Assembly: GCA_013152375.1 (NCBI GenBank)
Contig: JAADGM010000148.1
Location: 11,787-49,045 of the forward strand
Direction: 5' to 3'
From: FCB group bacterium
GTDB lineage: Bacteria > Fidelibacterota > Marinisomatia > SCGC-AAA003-L08 > JACNLC01
DNA: 37,259 bases
Part shown: one piece after another, positions 17,660 through 26,958 of the stretch
Numbering within the stretch: position 1 is the first letter of the stretch
Layout: each line of letters begins with the position of its first letter
Made by a program: the position numbers and the translations under genes
Notes under the pieces: generated by a model
Database searches by the model: none
What the model was told of the DNA's origin: nothing
Seen by the model: only the letters and a program-made list of their open reading frames with translations

Positions 17660-18490
17660 TCAGTTATCCAATAAGGTGGATTTGATTGTGGCGGCGGCGG
17701 TTTTCCAATCTTCCCGCTTTGCCTCTTTGGGAATTGTAATAAGGGTGTTCTTACGATTTTGAAGCGCATTTTTAAGCTTTGAGTCCTTATTCAACCGGTT
17801 TTTCAACGTCGAGTTTTCATCATCAACAGTAAACAAATAATCAGAGTTCTCAACAGCAAATTTGAGGTTGTCTTGTACGCTATCGTCAGTGGCAGGTTCC
17901 AGGCCAACTTTCTCATAGGTCTCCCTGGAAAAATACCGGTAATCCGAATTATCACAGGACAATAAAAAGGCTGATTTTATATTCTTATAAAATTCATCCG
18001 CACGGGCATATTTTTTCAGGATTGCCGGAACCATCGATGTCTGCCAATCCGCACAAATGATAACATCGGGAACCCAGAACAAAAGTTTTAGCGCGTTGAC
18101 GGCTACTTCACCAAAAAAAGTGAATTTATCATCATTATCTTTATAGATCCGGCCGTTTCGGGCTTTGTAGAGTAACTCGGGCAGCTGCTTGAAATATTCA
18201 TCGTACTGCATAAAGTAGACCTGTACTCTGGATTCCGGGATAAAGGCGGATTTTAAATTGACCAGTTTCGTTTCCCCGCCAAAGGTCACAGGGATTTCCC
18301 GAAGGCGAATGACTTCCCTGATGACATATTTTCGTTCACTGATGAAACCGTATTTCGGCTGGACTATGCGGATATCGATTTCAGGATCTTCGTTATAAAT
18401 TGTCGAAACCTTGCGCGTCAATGTGCTGATGAGATTTGTCCCGCAAAAAGGCGCTGTTTCAGAAGTAAGATAGTAAATTTTAAGGGGCAT
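17660..18490 (-). CDS. Stand-alone GT5 (glycogen/starch synthase) N-domain-like protein
   Basis: 276 residues. It aligns by eye to the N-terminal Rossmann half of glycogen synthase GlgA: start KIYYLTSETAPFCGTN, then IRIVQPKYGFISER, FTFFGEVAVNALKLL and PDVIICADWQTSMVPAIL (GlgA: PDIIHCHDWQTGLVP). The C-terminal half that binds ADP-glucose and carries the catalytic Glu is absent, and the KTGGL loop reads CGTNL. Full GlgA is about 480 residues, so this is half-size. Similar short proteins are known to me from Bacteroidetes, so this is probably a conserved family and not a broken gene; catalytic activity alone is unlikely. It lies between the CpoB-like and the Asp-rich lipoprotein genes. Confidence 0.75.
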   Translation of the reverse strand: MPLKIYYLTSETAPFCGTNLISTLTRKVSTIYNEDPEIDIRIVQPKYGFISERKYVIREVIRLREIPVTFGGETKLVNLKSAFIPESRVQVYFMQYDEYFKQLPELLYKARNGRIYKDNDDKFTFFGEVAVNALKLLFWVPDVIICADWQTSMVPAILKKYARADEFYKNIKSAFLLSCDNSDYRYFSRETYEKVGLEPATDDSVQDNLKFAVENSDYLFTVDDENSTLKNRLNKDSKLKNALQNRKNTLITIPKEAKREDWKTAAATIKSTLLDN

Positions 18491-18504
18491 AATAATCCTG
18501 GAAA

Positions 18505-19260
18505 TTAATTTTGATCTAAGTAAGACTTCGAGCGGGAATACAATTCGCTGTTAGGATATTTGGTGATGTGGGTCAAAAAGGTGGCTTTAGCCTGCTTAGT
18601 GTCACCGATATTCAGATAGCATAAGCCTATTTTAAACAAAGCGTGATCCGCCTTATTCGAATCCTTAAAATCCATCACTTTTTGGAATTCTTCCAGAGCC
18701 TGACGATAATTCTTCCGGGCATAATAAATCTCACCGATCCAGTATTGACTATTATCTGCCAGGTCATGGAGAGGATTAATTTGAATTAACTCATGGAAAG
18801 CTTTTTCGGCAACGGCATACTCTCCATTCTGATAGGAGGCCAATGCTGAAATGTATTTTGTCCGGTATTCCTCGTCCGTCAATGCGGGCAGATTGGTTTC
18901 GCCGCTGCGCAGGTAACCCTGTGAAATCTTTGCCGTATTTTTTTCCAGTAACTCAATACGGGTCATCAAATTTTCAAGCTCATTCTGCATTTCAAAACTG
19001 ATGCTGTCGGAGAAAGTAGTTCGGTCCTCAACGATTTTGAGACGATTTTCCATCCTAAGGGCTTCTTCGGCCTGAACCGTTTCCAGAGTCTTTACCTTCT
19101 GGTCCAATTCAGCAATTTTATCTGAAGCACCAGGATCTGGGTTGACAGCCTGACCGGCACAGTTGAAAACTGCAAAGACAAGAATTAAAACTGGAGTAAT
19201 TTTTAAAAAGGGAAGAAGTTGTTTTTTTATTCTAAGCCCTGATTTCCCAATTAACCACAT
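18505..19260 (-). CDS. CpoB/YbgF-like TPR lipoprotein
   Basis: 251 residues. A hydrophobic N-terminus with lipobox FNC (Cys34) suggests a lipoprotein; a later start is possible because no clear ribosome site precedes the ATG. Residues about 45-115 form a coiled coil (KIAELDQKVKTLETVQAEEAL). Residues 125-250 hold three TPR units with the typical CpoB phrases SALASYQNGEYAVAEKAFHEL, DNSQYWIGEIYYARKNYRQAL, ALFKIGLCYLNIGDTKQA. In Proteobacteria CpoB works in the periplasm with Tol-Pal and PBP1B during division. Here it follows rodA by 155 nt, so a link to envelope growth is plausible. Confidence 0.75.
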   Translation of the reverse strand: MWLIGKSGLRIKKQLLPFLKITPVLILVFAVFNCAGQAVNPDPGASDKIAELDQKVKTLETVQAEEALRMENRLKIVEDRTTFSDSISFEMQNELENLMTRIELLEKNTAKISQGYLRSGETNLPALTDEEYRTKYISALASYQNGEYAVAEKAFHELIQINPLHDLADNSQYWIGEIYYARKNYRQALEEFQKVMDFKDSNKADHALFKIGLCYLNIGDTKQAKATFLTHITKYPNSELYSRSKSYLDQN

Positions 19261-19347
19261 GGGTAAATTTACAGGAATAAAACCATAGGGAGCAATGCAC
19301 CAGAATACCGGAACTGGCCGCCTTTTCCCGATCAGGAATCATCACTG

Positions 19348-19395
19348 GCACCTTAACGCCCCCTGTAAACCCGGGTTTTTTACTTTAACAGGTGC
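19348..19395. repeat. Nested inverted repeats between rodA and the CpoB-like gene
   Basis: GCACCT (19348-19353) pairs with AGGTGC (19390-19395), and inside lies the 12-bp palindrome AAACCCGGGTTT (19367-19378), flanked by GTAAA/TTTAC. There is no T-run after the stem on the minus strand. It may be a terminator without a tail, a binding site, or a folded leader of the downstream run. Confidence 0.35.
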
Positions 19396-19415
19396 ACTGT
19401 AAATAACAAGTTACA

Positions 19416-20639
19416 TCAGATATCGTTTGAGATTATATTGTTGGCCATGGCAACAGCAGCGATAGAGGTCAGCAGGAATGAGCCGCCATAACTGATAAAG
19501 GGTGCCGGGAGACCTGTGACCGGCAGCCAACCGACAGTCATTCCCATGTTTATCGACATATGAACGAAAAGCATCGAAATGATGCCAACCAGTGTCAGGC
19601 TTGAAAAATGGTTGTGTACAAACCGGGCATAGGTTACAACCCAGTAAACCAATCCGAAAAAAGCTATGAGCACCACTATGATGCCAATGAACCCCAGTTC
19701 TTCACTCAAGACCGAAATGATAAAATCAGTGTCACGGACCGGCAGAAAGCGCAAATGGGTTTGAGTACCCTGCCCGAGTCCTTTTCCTAAGAACCCTCCG
19801 GACCCAATAGCCGTGATGGATTGTATTATCTGATACCCGGCTCCTCTCGGGTCCATCATGGGATCCAGAAATGTGAGAATTCTCTGCTTCTGATGCGGAT
19901 AGAGATGATTCCAGATAAAGGTTGACAGAGTACCTGAGGCAATATTCACCAATACCGTCACAACCCCTACCCAGAGCTTGGGTTGATTGTAAATCAGGAT
20001 CAGTATTACCAGGCCAATCCAGAGATAAAAAGCGATCAGATTGAAGGCAGCCAGAATGCTGATGAAGGGAGAGAGCAGCAAAAATAGGTAATAAGGATGA
20101 ACTCCCGCCCAGAATAACATGGGAACGGTGATGGCTATGTAAATGATCGCCGTGCCAAGGTCGGGCTGCTTAAATACGATCAACGCCGGTATGGCAGACA
20201 GACAGAACGCCAGCAATATGGTATGAACCGGATGGGACTGATCCCTGCGATCCGACAAAAACTTTGCCAGTGTAAAAATCAATATCATCTTCCCCAACTC
20301 AGAGGGCTGAAACCTGATGGGTCCTAAAAACAGCCAACGATGCGACCCGGAGATTGCCGGCATGGCATAGGTCATGACCAATGCCAGGATCATAAAACCG
20401 TAAAGGATATAAGCATACTCATAAAAAACCTGGACCCGGATATACTGAATCAGGAAAAATGCAAATATCCCCAATCCGATCCAAATGATCTGTTTATATA
20501 AAGTGGAATCGAAAAAAGGAACCTGGCTGCTCGTGCTTTTCAGGATCATCAGCCCCATAATCAGCAGTACAACCACAGGAAAGATCACTTTTGTCTGCAG
20601 ACGGATACTGTTGGAAGTTGAGATAATTTTATTCTGCAT
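19416..20639 (-). CDS. rodA: RodA, SEDS peptidoglycan glycosyltransferase
   Basis: 407 residues with about ten membrane helices. SEDS-family marks: FQPSELGKMILIF, FKQPDLGTAIIY, the RGAGYQIIQS...GSGGFLGKGLGQGTQTHLRFLP block and, near the C-terminus, VTGLPAPFISYGGSFLL. RodA polymerises glycan strands for side-wall growth and works with PBP2. Its ATG shares one base with the PBP2 stop (TAATG), the usual mrdA-rodA coupling. Last gene of the mreBCD-mrdA-rodA set. Confidence 0.97.
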   Translation of the reverse strand: MQNKIISTSNSIRLQTKVIFPVVVLLIMGLMILKSTSSQVPFFDSTLYKQIIWIGLGIFAFFLIQYIRVQVFYEYAYILYGFMILALVMTYAMPAISGSHRWLFLGPIRFQPSELGKMILIFTLAKFLSDRRDQSHPVHTILLAFCLSAIPALIVFKQPDLGTAIIYIAITVPMLFWAGVHPYYLFLLLSPFISILAAFNLIAFYLWIGLVILILIYNQPKLWVGVVTVLVNIASGTLSTFIWNHLYPHQKQRILTFLDPMMDPRGAGYQIIQSITAIGSGGFLGKGLGQGTQTHLRFLPVRDTDFIISVLSEELGFIGIIVVLIAFFGLVYWVVTYARFVHNHFSSLTLVGIISMLFVHMSINMGMTVGWLPVTGLPAPFISYGGSFLLTSIAAVAMANNIISNDI

Positions 20640-22396
20640 TATCCGCTCGTCAGATACAGATCTGAAAATAACTGAAACATTTCTTTGGCCATGGGTGCTG
20701 CAACATGTGACCCTTTACCGCCGTTTTCAACAATTATGGCAATGGTCATCATACGGCCGTCGGGCAGTGTGACATAACCTCCATACCACGAATGCGGCTC
20801 TCCGTGGGGATTTTCTGAAGTACCGGTTTTCCCCCGAACTACGGCAGGTCCGGGAATCCTGGAAGACTTGCCCGTACCGTGTTCTCCGTTAACCACCTCC
20901 CACATCGCCTGTTGAATGAAATCCCAGGTTGAGGGTTTCAGGTCAAGCCGAAAGGGCGTTAACATGATATCTTTCGACAGATGGGGTTTGCAGGTACGGC
21001 CTTTTTGTGCGATCAGATTGATCATCTGGGCAACCTGTACCGGCGTGGCCAGCACATCACCCTGACCGATGACAAAACTCAAGAGATTCCCCTTCGCCCA
21101 ACCCCGGCTGGTATACTTATTATTCATGTATTTTTTAGTGGGCACGACACCCCTGGATTCATAGGGCAGATCAATTCCGGTGCGCGAACCAAAACCGAAT
21201 GCCCGTGCCATTGAAGCCCACTGTTCCAGAGACATTTGCTGAATCAAATGATAAAAATAGACATTGCAGGAATACTTGATTGCCGTTTTCAGATTTACAA
21301 GTCCGTGTCCCCCCTCGTTCCAGCAATGATAGGTGCGGTTACCGTAAACATAAGAACCTGTACAATTTACGGTCCACGTGGGGCTGACTGACTTATATTT
21401 GAGGGCGGCGGCGGCAGCTACGAGCTTCATGACCGATCCCGGGGGGTAGGTTCCGTTGATCACCCGGTTCAGCAGCGGGCGATTGGGATCTGTGTTCCAT
21501 TTGTTCCATAAATCGTAGGGAATGGGACCCACGAATGAATCCAGATCATAATCCGGTGAACTCACATAGGCCAATACATCTCCGTTTACGGGGTCCATGG
21601 CGATGAGGGCACCCCGGCGACCTGCTAACAGGCGTTCCCCCTTTAACTGCAGTCTGGCATCGATACAAAGATCCAGGCGGCTGCCTGGAACTGGGGGATA
21701 ATAATTCTCCTGCTGCAAAACACCCAGATCCCTGCCGAGAATATCCACGGTATGCAATTCTACGCCATCCCGCCCGCGGAGATAGGCTTCGTAGCTCATC
21801 TCCAGGCCGGCCGCCCCGTAGATGTCGTCGGGTCGATAGTTCAAGGTCGTATCTGAGTGCTGGATGATCTCTTCCGTGATATTGCGCAGATACCCCAATG
21901 AGTGCGTCAATTTGCAGGAATCAGGATAAACCCGCGCCGGCAGCTGTGAAAAGATGAGACCCGGCAACTCCAGTCTATACTCCTCCAGTCTGGCCATAAC
22001 TTCAAAACCGATATGCCTTTGGATCAACAAAGGCCTGAAACGGGAAATCCCCCGCTTACCCTGCCGGATTTTCTCCCGCAGTTCCGTCTCCTCCAGGCCT
22101 GTGACATCTGCCAGAAGCCCATAGTTAAAGACCTCTGTCACATCCACCGGAATGACCTTCATATCATAAATAGGGGAGTTGTCCACCAGAGATACTCCGT
22201 TTCGATCGTATATGATTCCCCGCTGAGCCGGGACGCTGATCCTCCGTACTGCATTGGATTGTGCTTTACTCCAGTATTTGTGATAATCCACCACCTGCAG
22301 CTCAAAAAAGCGATACCCCAGCAACAAGAGAATAAATCCCGCAACCCAGATCAGGAGGGAAGATTTATGACGAATATTTTGTTTATAGACTGTCAA
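20639..22396 (-). CDS. mrdA: Penicillin-binding protein 2 (elongation transpeptidase)
   Basis: 585 residues. One N-terminal membrane helix (about 13-28), then the dimerisation domain (RRISVPAQRGIIYDRNG) and the transpeptidase domain. Active-site motifs are complete: nucleophile Ser321 with Lys324 (GSVMK), SCN at 376-378 and KTGT from K523. It cross-links peptidoglycan in the periplasm together with RodA and the MreBCD scaffold. The start is TTG, whose TTGA overlaps the mreD stop; the frame and the standard N-terminus support it. Confidence 0.97.
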   Translation of the reverse strand: MTVYKQNIRHKSSLLIWVAGFILLLLGYRFFELQVVDYHKYWSKAQSNAVRRISVPAQRGIIYDRNGVSLVDNSPIYDMKVIPVDVTEVFNYGLLADVTGLEETELREKIRQGKRGISRFRPLLIQRHIGFEVMARLEEYRLELPGLIFSQLPARVYPDSCKLTHSLGYLRNITEEIIQHSDTTLNYRPDDIYGAAGLEMSYEAYLRGRDGVELHTVDILGRDLGVLQQENYYPPVPGSRLDLCIDARLQLKGERLLAGRRGALIAMDPVNGDVLAYVSSPDYDLDSFVGPIPYDLWNKWNTDPNRPLLNRVINGTYPPGSVMKLVAAAAALKYKSVSPTWTVNCTGSYVYGNRTYHCWNEGGHGLVNLKTAIKYSCNVYFYHLIQQMSLEQWASMARAFGFGSRTGIDLPYESRGVVPTKKYMNNKYTSRGWAKGNLLSFVIGQGDVLATPVQVAQMINLIAQKGRTCKPHLSKDIMLTPFRLDLKPSTWDFIQQAMWEVVNGEHGTGKSSRIPGPAVVRGKTGTSENPHGEPHSWYGGYVTLPDGRMMTIAIIVENGGKGSHVAAPMAKEMFQLFSDLYLTSG

Positions 22397-22938
22397 TTTT
22401 GCCGGAGATAAAAATCAAAGAAAAACCTGTCAGAAACCAGTACGAGAACCAAAGTGAGGAAGGAGTGGAAGAAGACCAGTTGCGCCCCCAGGGCCAGCGT
22501 GGCATTGGTTCCGTTCAGTATGACGTAATAGAAAATCGAAAAGTGCAGCAGGTAACACAAAAAAAGAAACGCTAACTTTATGGGAAGGGTCCAGATGGTT
22601 CGGTACTGATGAAAAGTCCCCAACGTATAACCCGATATGGATTTAACAAAAGCATAGATGCCAAGAAGTGCGGCCTGGGTTGTGAAATCCATGATCAGCC
22701 CGATGATAAAGCCGGTCAGTGTTCCGGCCAGTCGATCATGGTGAACGGCAATATAAGTGAGAAAAATCAGAAAGAGATCCGGTTTATAGCTGTAATTGCC
22801 GAAATAAAATCCGGGCAGAAGAGTTTGGATCAGGAACAGAACGAGAAAAACCAGGCTGTATCTTACCAGCATCATCGAATACTCATTCGGATTCGTAGTG
22901 GTTCTCCCGGGTTTACGCTGCAAACCTGTTTGCGGCAC
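22393..22938 (-). CDS. mreD: MreD-like rod-shape membrane protein
   Basis: Up to 181 residues with five or so membrane helices (SLVFLVLFLIQTLLPGFYFG, LAGTLTGFIIGLIMDFTTQ, FFHSFLTLVLVLVSDRFFF). Short, hydrophobic and between mreC and mrdA, as MreD always is. The far start is a GTG at 22938 without a clear ribosome site; the tandem ATGs at 22875/22872 would give about 159 residues and a more usual hydrophobic N-terminus, so the first 21 residues are doubtful. MreD links MreC to the elongation complex. Confidence 0.88.
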   Translation of the reverse strand: MPQTGLQRKPGRTTTNPNEYSMMLVRYSLVFLVLFLIQTLLPGFYFGNYSYKPDLFLIFLTYIAVHHDRLAGTLTGFIIGLIMDFTTQAALLGIYAFVKSISGYTLGTFHQYRTIWTLPIKLAFLFLCYLLHFSIFYYVILNGTNATLALGAQLVFFHSFLTLVLVLVSDRFFFDFYLRQN

Positions 22939-22974
22939 GAACGTATGCCTGTTATCTGCCGGAGCATCGATTCC

Positions 22975-23754
22975 CTACTTTTTAATCACAAAAACGAAGT
23001 CGAAATTGTGAATATCCGCCAGCAATTCCACGCTGATATCCTGAAATGCTTTATTTTCATCCTGCCGTGTGGAGACGATGCGGGCAACAGGAATGTCCGC
23101 GGGGTAAATATCAGATATTCCCGACGTATAAACGATGGCACCGGTTTTAAGGGCCAGAGTCTTGCGGATACCGTCTATTTTTCCCAGTAATCCCTGATCG
23201 AATGAGAATATCCCCAGCTCGCGGGAATCACCCACCCGAACAGATATCTTGTAATTCTTATCCGTTATCATCTGAACTTCGGAAGCTTTTTCCCCTACAC
23301 TGATGATCTTGCCGATGATCCCGTGAACATCCATCACACCCATATCGGCATGCAGGCCGGAATTCTTCCCCACATCGATCATGAGGGTGTGTACAGAAGC
23401 CATCAGATTCTGATTAATGATACGGGCCGGCAGCAGGTCCAGGCGGGATTCTTTCGCAAATTTCAGCATTTGTCGGAGTTTTTCATTTTCCGTGCGGTAT
23501 TGCATCAGTTTTGCATTCAGCAGCGTCAGCTGCACAACGGTTTCCTGGAGTGTCCGGTTTTCTTCTTTGACCGAAAGAATATTCCGGTACCAGCGCTGAG
23601 GTGCAAATATGATATTTGTGATACCTGCAAGATCGGCCTGAACGGCTCTGACAGCAGGTGCTGAATTGGTGAAAAAAATGAACAGAGAGGTCACTGTAGT
23701 GATTACCAGCGCAAGTACCTCTCTGTAGAGATATGCCAGCCGGATCAGGGACAT
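22975..23754 (-). CDS. mreC: MreC rod-shape protein
   Basis: 259 residues: N-terminal membrane helix (about 12-30), a coiled coil (SVKEENRTLQETVVQLTLLN to about 95) and two beta domains with the family phrases LLPARIINQNL, IDVGKNSGLHADMGVM and GIIGKIISVGEKASEVQMITD. MreC is a periplasmic scaffold that activates PBP2/RodA. The ATG follows the mreB stop by 1 nt. The length is slightly below the common 270-300 residues. Confidence 0.95.
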   Translation of the reverse strand: MSLIRLAYLYREVLALVITTVTSLFIFFTNSAPAVRAVQADLAGITNIIFAPQRWYRNILSVKEENRTLQETVVQLTLLNAKLMQYRTENEKLRQMLKFAKESRLDLLPARIINQNLMASVHTLMIDVGKNSGLHADMGVMDVHGIIGKIISVGEKASEVQMITDKNYKISVRVGDSRELGIFSFDQGLLGKIDGIRKTLALKTGAIVYTSGISDIYPADIPVARIVSTRQDENKAFQDISVELLADIHNFDFVFVIKK

Positions 23755-23755
23755 G

Positions 23756-24775
23756 CTATTTCAGAATTTCCCTGTATTTCTTCAGATTTTCAAGAGCAAT
23801 TCCCGTCCCTTTCACCACCGAAAAGAGCGCATCCTCCGCCACATGCACCGGTAATCCTGTTTTGTTGCGTACGTGCTGGTCCAAGCCCCTCAACATGGCC
23901 CCGCCACCAGTGAGAATGATCCCGTATTCGATAATATCGGCGGATAACTCGGGGGGTGTGCGCTCCAAAGCCCGCTTAATGGCGGACTGGATCTGGAAAA
24001 TGGTATCGGCCAGAGATTGTCTTATCTCATCCGAACTCACTTCGATAGTCTTGGGAATACCTGAGACTAGATGCCGTCCTTTCACGTGAATTTTAGTACT
24101 GTTCCCCCGAACTGCTGAGCCCACGTTGCATTTGATGGCTTCGGCGGTTTTCTGTCCGATTTCCAGCTTATGTTCATTTTTAAACCAGCTGATGATGGCA
24201 GAATCCTGTTCATCCCCGGCGATACGAATGGCCTCTATCTCTACGATGCCGTTCAGGGAAATCACTGCAATTTCGGTGGTCCCTCCACCAATATCCACGA
24301 TCATATTCCCCTTAGGCTCACTGATGTCAATGCCGATACCGATGGCTGCCGCCATGGGTTCTTCGATGAGGTGTACCTCACTGGCGTTGGCCCGCTCGGC
24401 TGATTCCCGCACGGCCCTACGCTCCACATCCGTTACTCCTGAAGGGATACAGATCACAATTCGGGGACGGGCAATCCGGCTAATGTGCATTTTACGGATG
24501 AACCCCTGGATCATTGCATCGGTGGCCTTAAAGTCCGCAATCACCCCGTCTTTCAGCGGGCGGATGGTCCTGATATCCTTGTGGGTCTTCCCTACCATTG
24601 CGCTGGCTTCTTTACCTACCGCAATGACTTTCCCGTCAATCACACTCTGTGAGATCACCGAGGGCTCATTGATAATGATCCCCTGCCCCTTCACCCAGAT
24701 GAGGGTGTTGGCAGTACCGAGATCGATGGCGATATCGCCGGATACAAGATTTGAAATTGATGAAAATTTTCCCAT
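23756..24775 (-). CDS. mreB: MreB actin-like cytoskeletal protein
   Basis: 339 residues, standard for MreB. Nucleotide-binding motifs: phosphate 1 in IAIDLGTANTLIWVKGQGI, phosphate 2 in IVDIGGGTTEIAVISL, and adenosine motif IILTGGGAMLRGLD. The HLIEEPMAAAIG connector is also present. It forms membrane-bound filaments that orient the wall-elongation complex and so set rod shape. It lies 14 nt after purH; coupling of purine and rod-shape genes in one run is uncommon in model bacteria. Confidence 0.97.
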   Translation of the reverse strand: MGKFSSISNLVSGDIAIDLGTANTLIWVKGQGIIINEPSVISQSVIDGKVIAVGKEASAMVGKTHKDIRTIRPLKDGVIADFKATDAMIQGFIRKMHISRIARPRIVICIPSGVTDVERRAVRESAERANASEVHLIEEPMAAAIGIGIDISEPKGNMIVDIGGGTTEIAVISLNGIVEIEAIRIAGDEQDSAIISWFKNEHKLEIGQKTAEAIKCNVGSAVRGNSTKIHVKGRHLVSGIPKTIEVSSDEIRQSLADTIFQIQSAIKRALERTPPELSADIIEYGIILTGGGAMLRGLDQHVRNKTGLPVHVAEDALFSVVKGTGIALENLKKYREILK

Positions 24776-24789
24776 TTTTTGATACCTGT

Positions 24790-26319
24790 TTAATGATAAA
24801 AGTGTCGAACATTTGTAAAAACCATAGCCAGTTCGAGGTCGTCGGCTTTGCGGATGACCTCGCGGTCTCTGATAGAACCTCCCGGCTGAATAACCGCCGT
24901 AACCCCTGCTTTTGCAGCAACTTCAATGCCGTCAGGAAACGGAAAAAATGCATCCGAGGCCATTGCAGCCCCGGTTATTTTCAGTCCGGCTGAATGGGCT
25001 TTTCGCATTGCCAGAAGCACCGAATCCACGCGGGACATCTGACCGGCACCCACACCGAGGAGTTGCTTTGGATCCGTAAATACAATGGCGTTTGATTTGA
25101 CATACCTTACCAGCTTCCAACCCAGCCTTAAGGCGTCAGATTCATCAGCCGTAGGACCGCGTTTCGTAACGACTTTCAGATGGTTCAATTCACCCTGGTC
25201 GCCATCCTTTTCCTGATACAGCAAACCGCCGGCAACGGATTTATAGGTTACTTTGCCCGATATTCCGTTTTGATTTACGGTTACAATTCTCAAATTCTTC
25301 TTACTGCTGAAGATGGACAGCGCCTCCTTGGAATAGTCCGGTGCGATGATGCATTCGAGGAAGGACTTGATCAATTCCCGAGCGGTTTCTCCGTCAACCT
25401 GCCGGTTAAAGCCCACTATACCCCCGAAATAGCTTACCGGATCCGTCGTAATCGCCCTGCGATAGGCTTTTATTGGTGAAGCCCCAAACCCGAACCCACA
25501 GGGATTTGCATGTTTCACGATGCAGCAGGCAATTCTTTTAAACTCACGGGCGATATTGACTGCCGATTCCATATCCGCATAATTATTGTACGAAAGCGCC
25601 TTCCCCTGATGCTGTTTCCAGGGCAAATCGGTACCTTTCGGCAGGTAAAAAGCAGCCTTCTGATGGGGATTCTCGCCATAACGCAATTCTGCAGAGCGTA
25701 CAAAATCGAGTTTCAAGTCGACAACAGGTTCCTGCGGGGTTTTCCCGAGATAATCCCTGATGGCGGCATCGTAGCCGGCAGTCATCCGAAAAACTTCGGC
25801 GGCATAATGCCGGCGGGACTCAAGGGGAATATCTCCACCGCTCCGTTGGAACTGCTCCATAAAATCTACATACTGGGACGGATGACTGAGGGCAACTACA
25901 CAGTGATAATTCTTCGCCGCCGCCCGGAGCATGGAAGGCCCGCCGATGTCAATATACTCTATGGCATCCCTGAGCTCGAGGGCTTTCTCGACCGCCTCGG
26001 TGCCAAAAGGATAACAATTCACGACTACAAGATCGATGGGGGCTCCGCCAAGTCCGGAGAGCTCTTTCAAATGGTCCGGGTTGTTTCTGTCGGCGAGAAT
26101 CCCCCCGAAAATACGGGGGTCCAGCGTTTTTACCCGGCCATCCATTACGGCACCCGTACCGGTGAGTTTTTCAACCGGTGTTACCGTCAGTCCTGCGTCA
26201 GTGAGAACTTTTGCGGTACCGCCTGTAGAAACTAATTCAACACCCTTGTCGGCCAAAAATCCGCCGAGTTCCACCAGTCCGTCTTTAAACCATACGCTCA
26301 ATAAAGCTCTTTTAATCAC
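24790..26319 (-). CDS. purH: Bifunctional AICAR transformylase / IMP cyclohydrolase
   Basis: 509 residues, normal length. The N-terminal cyclohydrolase domain (1-~195) has ELVSTGGTAKVL and MDGRVKTLDPRIFGGILADR; the C-terminal transformylase domain has ACCIVKHANPCGFG and ends in MVFTNVRHFYH. It performs the last two steps of IMP synthesis, taking a formyl group from 10-formyl-tetrahydrofolate. Two positions that are His in most PurH (KTLHPKIHGG) are Asp and Phe here; Lys and Thr of the motif are kept, so I read this as lineage variation. It follows purN by 3 nt. Confidence 0.97.
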   Translation of the reverse strand: MIKRALLSVWFKDGLVELGGFLADKGVELVSTGGTAKVLTDAGLTVTPVEKLTGTGAVMDGRVKTLDPRIFGGILADRNNPDHLKELSGLGGAPIDLVVVNCYPFGTEAVEKALELRDAIEYIDIGGPSMLRAAAKNYHCVVALSHPSQYVDFMEQFQRSGGDIPLESRRHYAAEVFRMTAGYDAAIRDYLGKTPQEPVVDLKLDFVRSAELRYGENPHQKAAFYLPKGTDLPWKQHQGKALSYNNYADMESAVNIAREFKRIACCIVKHANPCGFGFGASPIKAYRRAITTDPVSYFGGIVGFNRQVDGETARELIKSFLECIIAPDYSKEALSIFSSKKNLRIVTVNQNGISGKVTYKSVAGGLLYQEKDGDQGELNHLKVVTKRGPTADESDALRLGWKLVRYVKSNAIVFTDPKQLLGVGAGQMSRVDSVLLAMRKAHSAGLKITGAAMASDAFFPFPDGIEVAAKAGVTAVIQPGGSIRDREVIRKADDLELAMVFTNVRHFYH

Positions 26320-26322
26320 AGA

Positions 26323-26958
26323 TCAGTTCCTGATAAAAGGTATATTATTTTTCCAGAATATCCGTTCCTCGCAGAAGGCTTTAACGGCCTCGGGGTATAG
26401 ACGATGCTCCACTTTGAGGACTCTTTTTGCCAGACTCTCAGCGGTATCCTCTGCCAATACGGGAACCGCAATCTGGGCCAGAATGGGACCATGATCGTAA
26501 ATCTCATCCACAAAATGTACGGTGGGTCCCGAAAGCTTCGCGCCAGAAGCAATTACGGCCTCGTGTACCCGCCTGCCGTAAAATCCCCGGCCGCCAAAAC
26601 GGGGCAGCAGGGCGGGATGAATATTCAAAATCCGGTTTTTGTAGGCCTGCACCACTGAGTCTGGTATCATTTTCATGAATCCGGCCAGGACCACGAGGTC
26701 GGCCGGCAGGGCAGCGAGAATATGAGTCAAGACCTGCCCGGGTGAAGCAGTGCCCGGATTGTGCCTGAAATTTATTATCTCAGCTTTGATCCGGTTTTCC
26801 CTGGCATAGGTTACGGCCCTGCAATCCGGATTGTCACTCACCAGCAGACCGATCCTCCCGGGAATATCCCCTTCGGTCACAGCCTGATGAATTGCCCTGA
26901 AATTAGAACCGTTACCCGAGGCAAAAACAGCGATATTTTTCAGGGATATTCCTGTCAT
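26323..26958 (-). CDS. purN: Phosphoribosylglycinamide formyltransferase (folate type)
   Basis: 211 residues. Formylates glycinamide ribonucleotide with 10-formyl-tetrahydrofolate, third step of purine synthesis. Seen: IAVFASGNGSNFRAIHQA near the start, LAGFMKMIPDSVVQAY, the catalytic set Asn and His in ILNIHPALLPRFGG, and Asp in VHFVDEIYDHGPILAQ. The start shares one base with the end of the upstream kinase gene, and purH follows after 3 nt. Confidence 0.96.
   Translation of the reverse strand: MTGISLKNIAVFASGNGSNFRAIHQAVTEGDIPGRIGLLVSDNPDCRAVTYARENRIKAEIINFRHNPGTASPGQVLTHILAALPADLVVLAGFMKMIPDSVVQAYKNRILNIHPALLPRFGGRGFYGRRVHEAVIASGAKLSGPTVHFVDEIYDHGPILAQIAVPVLAEDTAESLAKRVLKVEHRLYPEAVKAFCEERIFWKNNIPFIRN

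Noticed and set aside
24126-24782. 218-codon plus-strand frame across mreB
   Set aside because: Antisense shadow of mreB.
25510-26235. 241-codon plus-strand frame across purH
   Set aside because: Antisense shadow of a clear purH gene; no recognisable protein.
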